This document shows, piece by piece, positions 1 to 4,954 of a stretch of DNA of 5,892 nucleotides (the first letter of the stretch is position 1; each line of letters opens with the position of its first letter). This stretch comes from Methanoregulaceae archaeon. Its GTDB lineage: Archaea > Halobacteriota > Methanomicrobia > Methanomicrobiales > Methanospirillaceae. The notes below the pieces were generated by a model that worked only from the letters and a program-made list of their open reading frames with translations, was not told where the DNA came from and made no database searches. The stretch covers positions 1-5,892 of the forward strand of contig JAJRBS010000146.1 in assembly GCA_028679325.1 (NCBI GenBank). The letters run 5' to 3'. Position numbers and translations under genes: made by a program.

Positions 1-71
1 CCTTCCGGATGATCACCCTGTGAATAGAATGAGGAACTCTTCTCATCGTGCTGGCATGCACAGGGGATATT
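1..71. other. Window edge downstream of the B3/B4 gene; possible start of another leftward gene
   Basis: No complete gene lies here. On the minus strand an ATG at 46 opens a frame that stays open for about 15 codons to the window edge (start MRRVPHSIH). No ribosome binding site precedes it, so it may or may not be the next gene of the leftward run. A short inverted repeat, GTGC and GCAC, flanks GCATGC-containing sequence near 48-61. Confidence 0.2.
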
Positions 72-767
72 TCAACTTTCCCCATGTATAACGTCATCAG
101 GGAATACCTCCGGACCAGAAGGAATCCCGCCGGTGTATCTCTCTAAAAACCCGGCACAGACCTCGTACGTCGTCATCACCTTCTCACTCCCGATACGTGG
201 TACCCCGCAGGTAAGGATCCGGATGTTCCTCGTATCTGTGGTTACTTTTGTTGCATCAGAGTCCCGGTAGGGATAGATGGCGATGATCTGCCTGGCATCG
301 GTAAGGATGACCTGCTTCTCCCGGAGCATCAGCGGTTTCTCCATCCCGATACCCAGAAACTGCTCCCCCTCGCTGGCAAACCGCATGGTCAGGTCGCCGG
401 ACAAAGAATCGGCATCGAAGGCGGCAATCGGGATGCCGGTGACGGCCGAGGCCAGGTTGTAGGCGTCCACAGCCGTGTTGATAACCGGGAGCTTCCCGCC
501 GGAGAGAATCCTCCGCACCAGGGCTTCCGAGGCCGGCCGGGTCTTGGTCGGGTCAACCCCCACGGACCAGAAGAAGTCACGATAGGCCCGGAAGAGCGGC
601 TCGTCTTTAACAGTATCAAGAGTGAACCGGGATTGAATCTCCCCGGCAATCTCCCTCTTCAACGATTCAAGCCCGGGGCTTTCCCGGACGATATGGACGG
701 AGCGGATTATCCCCTCGCCGACACAGATCCCAGGGAAGGTGATGAGGACGTCGGTGGCAAATATCAT
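72..767 (-). CDS. B3/B4 domain protein (free-standing PheRS beta-type editing domain family)
   Basis: This 231-residue soluble protein consists almost entirely of one B3/B4 domain. That domain carries the editing site of the phenylalanyl-tRNA synthetase beta subunit and also occurs alone in many archaea and bacteria. Family signatures are visible: AYRDFFWSVGVDPTKTRPASEA at about 61-82, PVINTAVDAYNLAS at 94-107, GIPIAAFD at 111-118, then YPYRDS at 165-170, TKVTTDTRN at 173-181 and CGVP at 187-190. Free-standing members are usually about 210-240 residues, so the gene looks complete. No catalytic synthetase domain, signal peptide or membrane helix is present. An in-frame TTG at 815 would add 16 residues. 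I prefer the ATG at 767 because the family usually begins close to this point and a TATA-like box lies inside the longer version. The likely role is hydrolysing mischarged tRNA or binding tRNA in the cytoplasm, but the substrate cannot be read from the sequence. Confidence 0.88.
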   Translation of the reverse strand: MIFATDVLITFPGICVGEGIIRSVHIVRESPGLESLKREIAGEIQSRFTLDTVKDEPLFRAYRDFFWSVGVDPTKTRPASEALVRRILSGGKLPVINTAVDAYNLASAVTGIPIAAFDADSLSGDLTMRFASEGEQFLGIGMEKPLMLREKQVILTDARQIIAIYPYRDSDATKVTTDTRNIRILTCGVPRIGSEKVMTTYEVCAGFLERYTGGIPSGPEVFPDDVIHGES

Positions 768-794
768 GGATAACTCATTTCCTGAATCACCTGT

Positions 795-806
795 TATGCA
801 TTTAAG
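795..806 (-). promoter_or_regulatory. Possible TATA box for the B3/B4 gene
   Basis: Read on the minus strand, CTTAAATGCATA ends about 27 bases before the ATG at 767. Archaeal transcription starts about 25 bases downstream of the TATA box, so the transcript would have almost no leader. That agrees with the lack of a clear ribosome binding site before this ATG. The match is weak; read-through from the upstream genes is also possible. Confidence 0.25.
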
Positions 807-880
807 GAAGATCAAACCTTCTACGGGAGTCTTTCTGCCTCGAGGTGAACGAATAATACATCAAATTTTCCCGATCAGGG

Positions 881-1456
881 TCATCTCTCTCCTGCCATCA
901 TGCCGGGGATCGTGAGGTCCCTGTTGAATGAATGCAACTGCTCCTTGATTGCATCCTTTTTCATGTAGATGGACATTGCGGCATTCAGAGACCCGAACTT
1001 GTATTCTTTTATCTTCTTCTCCTGCAGGGTGATCCGGGTGTCCTGGAGGGCAATGACGGATTTCACCACAAAGGCCGCATGACTCCTGAAGAGTTCCGCG
1101 GCGCCGGTTTTTATGGCGATGTTTACGTAAGGGGCATATTCTGGGAGCGGGAACGGGGCAATTTTTTTCAGGGTGAGGGTGTAGGGTGATGGAGAATCTT
1201 TGAGTGATTGCCGGACCTCATCTGAGACGCTTACCCTTTGAATGGTCAGGCTCACCATACCCTGGGTGATATACCCCGAGAGACGCCGGGCGAATTCGGC
1301 CGAAAGATCGGTCTTCTCCGGAAGGGTTCTTCCGGATTTCCGGACGTACTGCTCTGCCTCCTGCAGGGCAGAAATACCTGTTTTCCGGAGCATGGCTGTG
1401 ACTTCATCGGTAACCTCGGGGCTTGTTCCGATCTGATCCAGGTCAGAAAAAGTCAA
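881..1456 (-). CDS. Uncharacterised soluble protein, translationally coupled to the PKD protein
   Basis: I do not recognise this 191-residue protein. It has no signal peptide, membrane helix, cysteine or nucleotide-binding motif. Residues 14-60 look helical (VTDEVTAMLRKTG, then ISALQEAEQYVRKSGR and a short DLSAEFARRL helix). Residues 66-118 look strand-rich, with alternating hydrophobics such as VSLTIQRVSVS, YTLTLKKIAPF and VNIAIKTG. The rest is again helical (ELFRSHAAFVVKSVIALQD, then a charged TLQEKKIKEYKF). The start is TTG at 1456, chosen because GGAGGA lies six bases upstream and the first bases overlap the PKD stop codon (TTGA). This tight overlap implies co-transcription and coupled translation, so the two products probably act together or at a fixed ratio. 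A cytoplasmic partner of the short tail of the PKD protein is one possibility, purely inferred from position. Confidence 0.8.
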   Translation of the reverse strand: MTFSDLDQIGTSPEVTDEVTAMLRKTGISALQEAEQYVRKSGRTLPEKTDLSAEFARRLSGYITQGMVSLTIQRVSVSDEVRQSLKDSPSPYTLTLKKIAPFPLPEYAPYVNIAIKTGAAELFRSHAAFVVKSVIALQDTRITLQEKKIKEYKFGSLNAAMSIYMKKDAIKEQLHSFNRDLTIPGMMAGER

Positions 1457-2565
1457 TGGTCTTCCTCCTGTTTCCGTGCATTTTCCCCGGGAGAATGCCG
1501 CCTTTCATCCACCCTGGTCAACAGCCCGTCTCCGTAATCGATCCCACCGGACATTTCAATGTGGAGATCTTCACCGGATTGTCCATGGGATGAACCTGAT
1601 CTTTTCAGGATAAAACCCCCGGCAACAAGGAGTGCCACAATAAAGATTCCGATGAGAAGGGCGGGAAAGGGGTATGTTTCTTCTGTTCCGGTGACGGGAG
1701 GTATTGTCGTCTGGACACGGGACGTCAACGGGAGACTGGTTGGTTGGGGAGAGGAGATGGTACCAACAGGGTAAGGTGTCGCAAAAACCGTGTCCGTGAT
1801 GGTTTCCGGGTTTTCGGCAAGGATATAGCCTTTCTTCGAAATGGTATCAGAGCCGTCCTTGTTCCGGACTGTCAGGGCAACGGAATAAACGCCGGGATCG
1901 GTATAAGTGAATATCGGGTCCTTTTCACTGCTGTCGGTGCTAGTATCGCCGTTGAAATCCCATGCATATGATGTGGGAGAATAGCTTGAAAGATCGGTGA
2001 ACCTGACGGTCAGCGGTGTCGTTCCCCGGACGGGGTCGGCAGAAAAATCGGCGACGGGTACCAGCACCTGTTTTTCAACCGTGATAAAGCTCAGTTTTCT
2101 CACCTCGTCCTTCCCGTTCCTGCTGGCGACGATCAGGCTAATGGTATACACTCCCGGCTGCTGGTAGGTGTATCTGGGATTTCTGGTCTGATCGTCAATA
2201 CGGCCGTCGCCGTTGAAATCCCACAGCCAAGAATCCGGATTATTGAGCGAGGTATCGGTGAACTGGACCGTCAACGGCGCAGGGCCGGATACAACATTCG
2301 CGGTGAAGTTGGCAACCGGTGATGTCTGTTCAGGTACGATCACGGATGTTACCTGTACTGCGGATATCACCTGTATAGCGGGTGTTACCTGCATTGCGGA
2401 TGTTACCTGTGTTGCGGGTGTTACCTTTATTTCTGGCGAGACTTTGACCACCTGTGCGTTCACCGGAATAGTTCCCAGAAAACAGAGGATCATCACCCCG
2501 GCAATCACTAAAATACTGGAGATATCTGTTCGGTGCCGGTTTCCTCCAGCAGAATAGTACGACAT
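1453..2565 (-). CDS. Secreted, membrane-anchored protein with two PKD domains
   Basis: This 370-residue protein has a clear surface-protein layout. An N-terminal hydrophobic segment at about 16-36, preceded by Arg and His, ends in VNA-Q, a plausible signal peptidase site near 37. Residues 42-77 are six tandem six-residue repeats (VTPAIQ type). Two PKD beta-sandwich domains follow at about 82-164 and 170-250, each with the PLTVxFTD and WDFNGD signatures and a PGVYxxxL strand. A Thr/Ser/Pro-rich linker spans about 255-298, a transmembrane helix lies at about 299-320 followed by KR, and a polar 50-residue tail remains inside. The first PKD loop, DFNGDGRIDD at 116-125, resembles a calcium-binding EF-hand/dockerin loop; the second (DFNGDTSTD) lacks the DG step. 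PKD domains in methanogens usually serve cell-surface protein contacts. No enzymatic domain is seen. No ribosome binding site precedes the ATG, which suggests a leaderless or short-leader mRNA. The stop overlaps the next gene. Confidence 0.88.
   Translation of the reverse strand: MSYYSAGGNRHRTDISSILVIAGVMILCFLGTIPVNAQVVKVSPEIKVTPATQVTSAMQVTPAIQVISAVQVTSVIVPEQTSPVANFTANVVSGPAPLTVQFTDTSLNNPDSWLWDFNGDGRIDDQTRNPRYTYQQPGVYTISLIVASRNGKDEVRKLSFITVEKQVLVPVADFSADPVRGTTPLTVRFTDLSSYSPTSYAWDFNGDTSTDSSEKDPIFTYTDPGVYSVALTVRNKDGSDTISKKGYILAENPETITDTVFATPYPVGTISSPQPTSLPLTSRVQTTIPPVTGTEETYPFPALLIGIFIVALLVAGGFILKRSGSSHGQSGEDLHIEMSGGIDYGDGLLTRVDERRHSPGENARKQEEDH
1463..1468 (-). promoter_or_regulatory. Ribosome binding site deciding the TTG start at 1456
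   Basis: GGAGGA on the minus strand lies six bases before TTG, inside the last codons of the PKD gene (those encoding QEED). It is a near-ideal Shine-Dalgarno sequence and supports a non-ATG start with translational coupling. Confidence 0.7.
2345..2452 (-). repeat. 18-bp tandem repeat (about five good copies plus a degenerate sixth) inside the PKD gene
   Basis: On the plus strand the unit reads like GATGTTACCTGTACTGCG and recurs every 18 bases, with GTTACCT the best conserved core. It encodes hexapeptides VTPATQ, VTSAMQ, VTPAIQ and VISAVQ between the signal peptide and the first PKD domain. Pro and Ser alternate at the third position, hinting at a 12-residue higher-order unit. The last copy, next to the signal peptide, is degenerate. 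Such arrays can change copy number by slippage without a frame shift. Confidence 0.85.
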
Positions 2566-2566
2566 G

Positions 2567-2655
2567 CTGTAACGGGTAATCTCGGCGGAACGGGATATTA
2601 GTGTTTGGATTCGTGAGAAATGAATTTCGAGAAACGAAATCGACCGCCGTTACAG
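2567..2655. repeat. Perfect 9-bp inverted repeat in the divergent promoter region (possible operator pair)
   Basis: CTGTAACGG at 2567-2575 is exactly complementary, in reverse, to CCGTTACAG at 2647-2655. The left arm ends two bases from the PKD start codon, at its predicted transcription start. The right arm lies just upstream of the TATA-like box of the YHS gene. The AACGGG part of the left arm recurs directly at 2589-2594. Two arms, one near each promoter, would suit one regulator acting on both genes, but no regulator gene lies nearby. Confidence 0.4.
2594..2603 (-). promoter_or_regulatory. Possible TATA box for the PKD gene
   Basis: CACTAATATC on the minus strand is centred about 33 bases before the ATG at 2565. 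This predicts a transcription start within about ten bases of the start codon, which agrees with the missing ribosome binding site. AT-rich archaeal TATA boxes are loose in sequence, so this is suggestive only. Confidence 0.35.
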
Positions 2656-2665
2656 GATAGACATC

Positions 2666-2676
2666 ACTATTATTAT
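2666..2676 (+). promoter_or_regulatory. Possible TATA box for the YHS gene
   Basis: ACTATTATTAT is the most AT-rich run upstream of the ATG at 2716 and is centred about 45 bases from it. A start about 25 bases downstream would leave a leader of roughly 15-20 bases that just includes the GTGAGAGG ribosome binding site at 2706-2713. Confidence 0.4.
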
Positions 2677-2715
2677 CACCTTGTCTGCAGACCTGACGAT
2701 CTGTCGTGAGAGGAA

Positions 2716-2898
2716 ATGACGACCGACCCTGTCTGCTATGCGCCTGTCGATGAGGATAAAGCGCAGTATACCTCCCATTACAAAGGGCAGGAGTACTGCT
2801 TCTGTTCCGGTTTCTGCAAGCGAAAATTTGACGAAAATCCGAAAAGGTATGCCAGGACAGCCCGGTCCGTGGATATCGGGTCTGATATCACGTGTTGA
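2716..2898 (+). CDS. Small YHS domain protein (four-cysteine metal-binding)
   Basis: The protein is 60 residues long and is essentially one YHS domain, a short cysteine-rich module found alone or attached to heavy-metal P-type ATPases and monooxygenases. The signature is complete: DPVC at 4-7, VDEDKA at 11-16, then YTSHYKGQEYCFCSGFC at 18-34 and KFDENPKRY at 37-45. The four cysteines (7, 28, 30, 34) could bind a metal ion. After residue 45 only a short polar tail with one more cysteine remains. The ATG follows GAGAGG by two bases. No metal transporter, ATPase or regulator lies next to it, so whether it acts as a metal chaperone or sensor is open. It diverges from the PKD gene. A long antisense frame across it is most likely a shadow, since the YHS motif is unmistakable. 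Confidence 0.9.
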   Translation: MTTDPVCYAPVDEDKAQYTSHYKGQEYCFCSGFCKRKFDENPKRYARTARSVDIGSDITC

Positions 2899-2911
2899 AT
2901 CGGGAAGTACT

Positions 2912-2929
2912 GCATCTTGCGAAAGATGC
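2912..2929 (+). other. Perfect 7-bp hairpin with a GNRA tetraloop after the YHS gene
   Basis: GCATCTT at 2912-2918 pairs with AAGATGC at 2923-2929 around the loop GCGA, a stable GNRA-type tetraloop. It starts 13 bases after the YHS stop codon. No T-run follows directly; a pyrimidine-rich stretch lies further on at about 2964-2981. It could stabilise or mark the 3' end of the YHS transcript, or sit in the leader of the next gene. Confidence 0.5.
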
Positions 2930-2991
2930 CGGGCCCTGGTGAGAGTGGAACAGAGCTGCGCCACTTCTATTCCTTTCCTTTGTGACCCAAC

Positions 2992-2999
2992 CTTTATCC
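2992..2999 (+). promoter_or_regulatory. Possible TATA box for the 125-residue protein
   Basis: CTTTATCC lies about 26-33 bases before the ATG at 3025. It could give a transcript starting almost at the start codon. The match to archaeal TATA boxes is partial. Confidence 0.25.
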
Positions 3000-3024
3000 T
3001 CTCCGGAAGTATTCCTGAAGGTGG

Positions 3025-3402
3025 ATGATTTCGCTCGAGATGGATAGCGCAGAATTCAGGGAGATCCTGCAGCGTGAACTGGGGTTCGGCCCGAAGGCCT
3101 CCTTCAGGCCGCGGGAGGTGCTCAACGGGACACAGCTCTACGACCACACCCTCTTTGTCATCACTGACGCCGACCGGAACTTCGTCCTGATCCGCGGGAC
3201 TTTTGTCATGACCGATGTCTACGTTCTCATGAAGACATCTTTTCCTGAAGACCTCGAACTCTACAGGATAGCAGGTGAGCTGAAGGAGAAAGATCTTGAT
3301 CCGCGGAAGACGAGGCTCGTCTGCATCGCCGTGAATATATCGGAAGGAGTTCCGGGAGGGATGAAGTTCCCGGAGATCCAGATCGTGATGATCCCCTTTT
3401 GA
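3025..3402 (+). CDS. Uncharacterised 125-residue soluble protein
   Basis: I do not recognise this protein. It looks like a genuine small alpha/beta protein: a helix at about 8-19 (SAEFREILQREL), then strands around HTLFVITDAD (41-50), NFVLIRGTF (52-60) and VYVLMKTSF (65-73). A helix follows (EDLELYRIAGELKEKD, 75-90), then a strand RLVCIAVNIS at 97-106 and a hydrophobic C-terminal strand IQIVMIPF. There is no signal peptide, membrane helix or metal-binding cluster, and only one cysteine (100). The start is uncertain. GGTGG directly abuts the ATG at 3025, while a second ATG at 3040 (giving 120 residues, MDSAEF) has that motif 15 bases upstream; neither spacing is ideal. It is separated from the YHS gene by 126 bases and followed by a T-rich terminator, so it may be transcribed alone. 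The function is unknown. Confidence 0.75.
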   Translation: MISLEMDSAEFREILQRELGFGPKASFRPREVLNGTQLYDHTLFVITDADRNFVLIRGTFVMTDVYVLMKTSFPEDLELYRIAGELKEKDLDPRKTRLVCIAVNISEGVPGGMKFPEIQIVMIPF

Positions 3403-3407
3403 TTCAT

Positions 3408-3430
3408 CTTTCTTTTTTATCGTCTTTGTT
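3408..3430 (+). terminator. T-rich archaeal-type terminator
   Basis: Starting six bases after the stop codon, the plus strand reads CTTTCTTTTTTATCG, followed by CTTTGTT. Archaeal RNA polymerase stops at such T-runs without needing a hairpin. It probably ends the transcript of the 125-residue protein and separates it from the reductase-AlkD operon. Confidence 0.65.
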
Positions 3431-3451
3431 CACTCTCACACTCCCCGGCAA

Positions 3452-3490
3452 GGATTAATCCGGACTTCGATCCCAGATAAAGGGAAAGGA
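3452..3490 (+). promoter_or_regulatory. Candidate promoter and ribosome binding site of the reductase-AlkD operon
   Basis: GGATTAATCC at 3452-3461 is a perfect 10-bp palindrome whose AT core could act as a TATA element or as a small operator. About 25 bases downstream comes the ribosome binding site AAAGGA (3485-3490), seven bases before the ATG at 3498. The ribosome binding site is convincing; the promoter role of the palindrome is a guess. Confidence 0.35.
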
Positions 3491-3497
3491 CTTTGCA

Positions 3498-4157
3498 ATG
3501 CTGCCGTCAGTCATCCTCCACAACTCGGTGAGCATCGATGGTTCTTTGACCGGTTTCGAGCCGGATATGGCTCTCCACTACCGGATTGCTGCTGGGTATC
3601 ACCCAGAGGCAACCCTTATAGGCTCACGCACGGTTCTGAAGGGTATCGAGCTCTTCGGGGAGGGTGTCCCTCCCGAAGAGCCCTGCGACTTTGAACGGCC
3701 GGAAAGAGAGGGCAGCCTGCCGTACTGGGTCATCATCGATACGCGGGGAGCCCTGCAGGGGATGCTCCATTCTTGCCGGCGCTTCGAATATTGCCGCGAT
3801 GTCGTGGTTCTCGTCTCCGGAAGCACACCGGGGGAATACCTTGCACACCTTGAGGAAAGGAAGTACCGCCACCATGAGGTCGGGTCCGATCATGTTGACC
3901 TGAAACAGGCACTGGAGCTTCTGGCAGAGACCTACCAGGCCAGAACCGTCCTGACCGACACCGGCCAGATCCTCGGAAACCTCCTCCTTGACCAGGGACT
4001 CGTCGCCGGGATCAGCCTGCTGGTCCACCCGGTCATCGTGGGAGCCCGGTCCTACCCAATATTTGGCGGCCTCACGAACCCCTTGAAACTCCGGCTGAAA
4101 CATTCCGAGGTCTTCGAGAAGGAATACCTCTGGCAGGTTTACGAGGTGGAACGGTGA
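3498..4157 (+). CDS. RibD C-terminal / dihydrofolate reductase-like oxidoreductase
   Basis: This 219-residue protein has the RibD C-terminal (DHFR-like) fold, used in the riboflavin pathway to reduce a ribosylaminopyrimidine with NADPH. Visible marks are the N-terminal strand and SIDGSL (PSVILHNSVSIDGSL, 3-16), IGSRTVLKG at 41-49 where the family has a G-xx-T element, YWVIIDTRG at 76-84, RTVLTDTGQILGNLLLDQGLV at 149-169 and ISLLVHPVIVG at 172-182. In true RibD and archaeal ArfC proteins the segment before the last helix normally reads EGG; here it is TDTG. The long acidic insert at about 52-74 also differs from those enzymes. So it is a family member whose substrate may not be the riboflavin precursor, and I give no gene symbol. 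It is the first gene of an operon with the AlkD-like gene, overlapping by four bases (GTGA). Confidence 0.82.
   Translation: MLPSVILHNSVSIDGSLTGFEPDMALHYRIAAGYHPEATLIGSRTVLKGIELFGEGVPPEEPCDFERPEREGSLPYWVIIDTRGALQGMLHSCRRFEYCRDVVVLVSGSTPGEYLAHLEERKYRHHEVGSDHVDLKQALELLAETYQARTVLTDTGQILGNLLLDQGLVAGISLLVHPVIVGARSYPIFGGLTNPLKLRLKHSEVFEKEYLWQVYEVER
4143..4148 (+). promoter_or_regulatory. Ribosome binding site deciding the GTG start at 4154
   Basis: GAGGTG lies five bases before GTG, inside the last codons of the reductase gene. It is a good match to the archaeal anti-Shine-Dalgarno sequence and supports the GTG start and translational coupling of the two genes. Confidence 0.7.
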
Positions 4158-4861
4158 ACGGGATCATTGCTGGAATACGGGCCGGGCTCCGTGACCTGGC
4201 CGATGAAAAGACCCGGGAGAGTGGCCGCCGTTTCTTCAAAGAACCGGTCAAGCTCTACGGTGTAAAGACGGCAACGGTCATGAAGCTCGCCGATCGGACT
4301 TTCAGGGAGCTTGTGAATATGGATAAGACGGCTGTTTTCTCCCTGTGTGAAGAACTGTTCTCATCCGGCTGCATGGAAGAGTCGTTCATCGCCGCCCGCT
4401 GGTCCGAGAAGCTCCACCGGCAGTACGAGCCGGATGACTTTACCGTCTTCGAACGATGGGTTGACTCCTACGTCACCAACTGGGCCTCCTGCGACACTCT
4501 TTGCAATCATACGGTCGGTTCCTTTCTGGAGATGTTCCCGGAGTATATTCCACGGCTCACTGCGTGGACACAGTCAGAAAACCGGTGGATGCGGAGGGCG
4601 GCGGCCGTCTCTCTCATCGTTCCGGCAAAGAGGGGGTTGTTCCTCGGCGAGGCTTTCTCGATAGCCGATCTGCTTTTGACCGACGACGATGACCTGGTCC
4701 GGAAAGGCTACGGCTGGCTCTTAAAGGAGGAGAGCAGGAGACACCAGGACGAGGTTCTCGCCTTCGTGCTCGAAAGAAGGGAACGGATGCCCCGGACGGC
4801 CCTCCGGTATGCCATCGAACTCATGCCGCCCGAAAAGAGAAGACTGGCGATGGCAAAGTGA
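4154..4861 (+). CDS. AlkD-like DNA alkylation repair protein (HEAT-like repeats)
   Basis: This 235-residue, mostly helical protein fits the DNA alkylation repair (AlkD/AlkC) family of HEAT-like repeat glycosylases, which remove N3- and N7-alkylated purines without flipping the base. Family marks in order are GVKTATVMKLA at 36-46, the helix RWVDSYVTNWASCDTLCNHTVG at 101-122, NRWMRRAAAVSLI at 143-155, DDLVRKGYGWLLKE at 179-192 and MPRTALRYAIELMP at 212-225. W110, D114, R147/R148 and W188 correspond well to the Trp, Asp, Arg and Trp that contact the lesion in Bacillus cereus AlkD, so catalytic capacity is likely retained. The length matches the family (about 220-240). The NWASCDxxCNH variant has Ala where AlkD has Asp after the Trp, marking a subgroup. 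The GTG start is backed by GAGGTG. It is cytoplasmic and co-transcribed with the reductase-like gene. Confidence 0.9.
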   Translation: MNGIIAGIRAGLRDLADEKTRESGRRFFKEPVKLYGVKTATVMKLADRTFRELVNMDKTAVFSLCEELFSSGCMEESFIAARWSEKLHRQYEPDDFTVFERWVDSYVTNWASCDTLCNHTVGSFLEMFPEYIPRLTAWTQSENRWMRRAAAVSLIVPAKRGLFLGEAFSIADLLLTDDDDLVRKGYGWLLKEESRRHQDEVLAFVLERRERMPRTALRYAIELMPPEKRRLAMAK

Positions 4862-4910
4862 AAGACATCTTTTCTCCGAATCCTCCGAAAGATCATCTGT
4901 TTGCCACCTC

Positions 4911-4924
4911 CCCTGAATTCAGGG
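4911..4924. repeat. Perfect 14-bp palindrome between convergent genes
   Basis: CCCTGAATTCAGGG is its own reverse complement and lies in the 93-base gap between the AlkD-like gene and the small membrane protein gene, which converge here. In RNA it would form a short CCCUG/CAGGG stem on either strand. It has no strong T-run directly after it on either strand, although TTTT lies just before it on the minus strand. It could help end both transcripts or bind a dimeric protein. The rest of the gap holds nothing I can name apart from a weak T-run at about 4869-4875. Confidence 0.45.
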
Positions 4925-4954
4925 AAAACCGGGCCCACACACGATCAGGAGTCC

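Noticed and set aside
768..815. Longer TTG start for the B3/B4 protein
   Set aside because: The added 16 residues are not typical of the family and contain a TATA-like box in the DNA; the ATG at 767 fits better, though this is not certain.
1277..1415. Histone-fold-like resemblance in residues 14-60 of the 191-residue protein (EAEQYVRKSGRT then DLSAEFA)
   Set aside because: The helix-loop-helix spacing vaguely recalls archaeal histones (AxxxAKHAGRxT), but the rest of the fold does not follow and the similarity is short. It would need a profile search to be taken seriously.
2213..2557. Cysteine-rich repeat protein (TDVTCTADITC type) on the plus strand opposite the PKD repeats
   Set aside because: The apparent cysteine repeat is just the reverse strand of the 18-bp repeat that encodes the VTPAIQ stalk; the frame has no supporting start signal.
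2650..3147. 165-codon open frame on the minus strand across the YHS gene and the following spacer
   Set aside because: It lies antisense to an unmistakable YHS domain and the start of the next gene, its protein lacks recognisable motifs, and it spans a spacer with promoter-like elements. It is best explained as a chance frame in GC-rich DNA.
3624..4103. 159-codon minus-strand frame opposite the reductase-like gene
   Set aside because: The plus-strand protein carries clear RibD-C motifs, a ribosome binding site and a coupled downstream gene, so this is a shadow frame.
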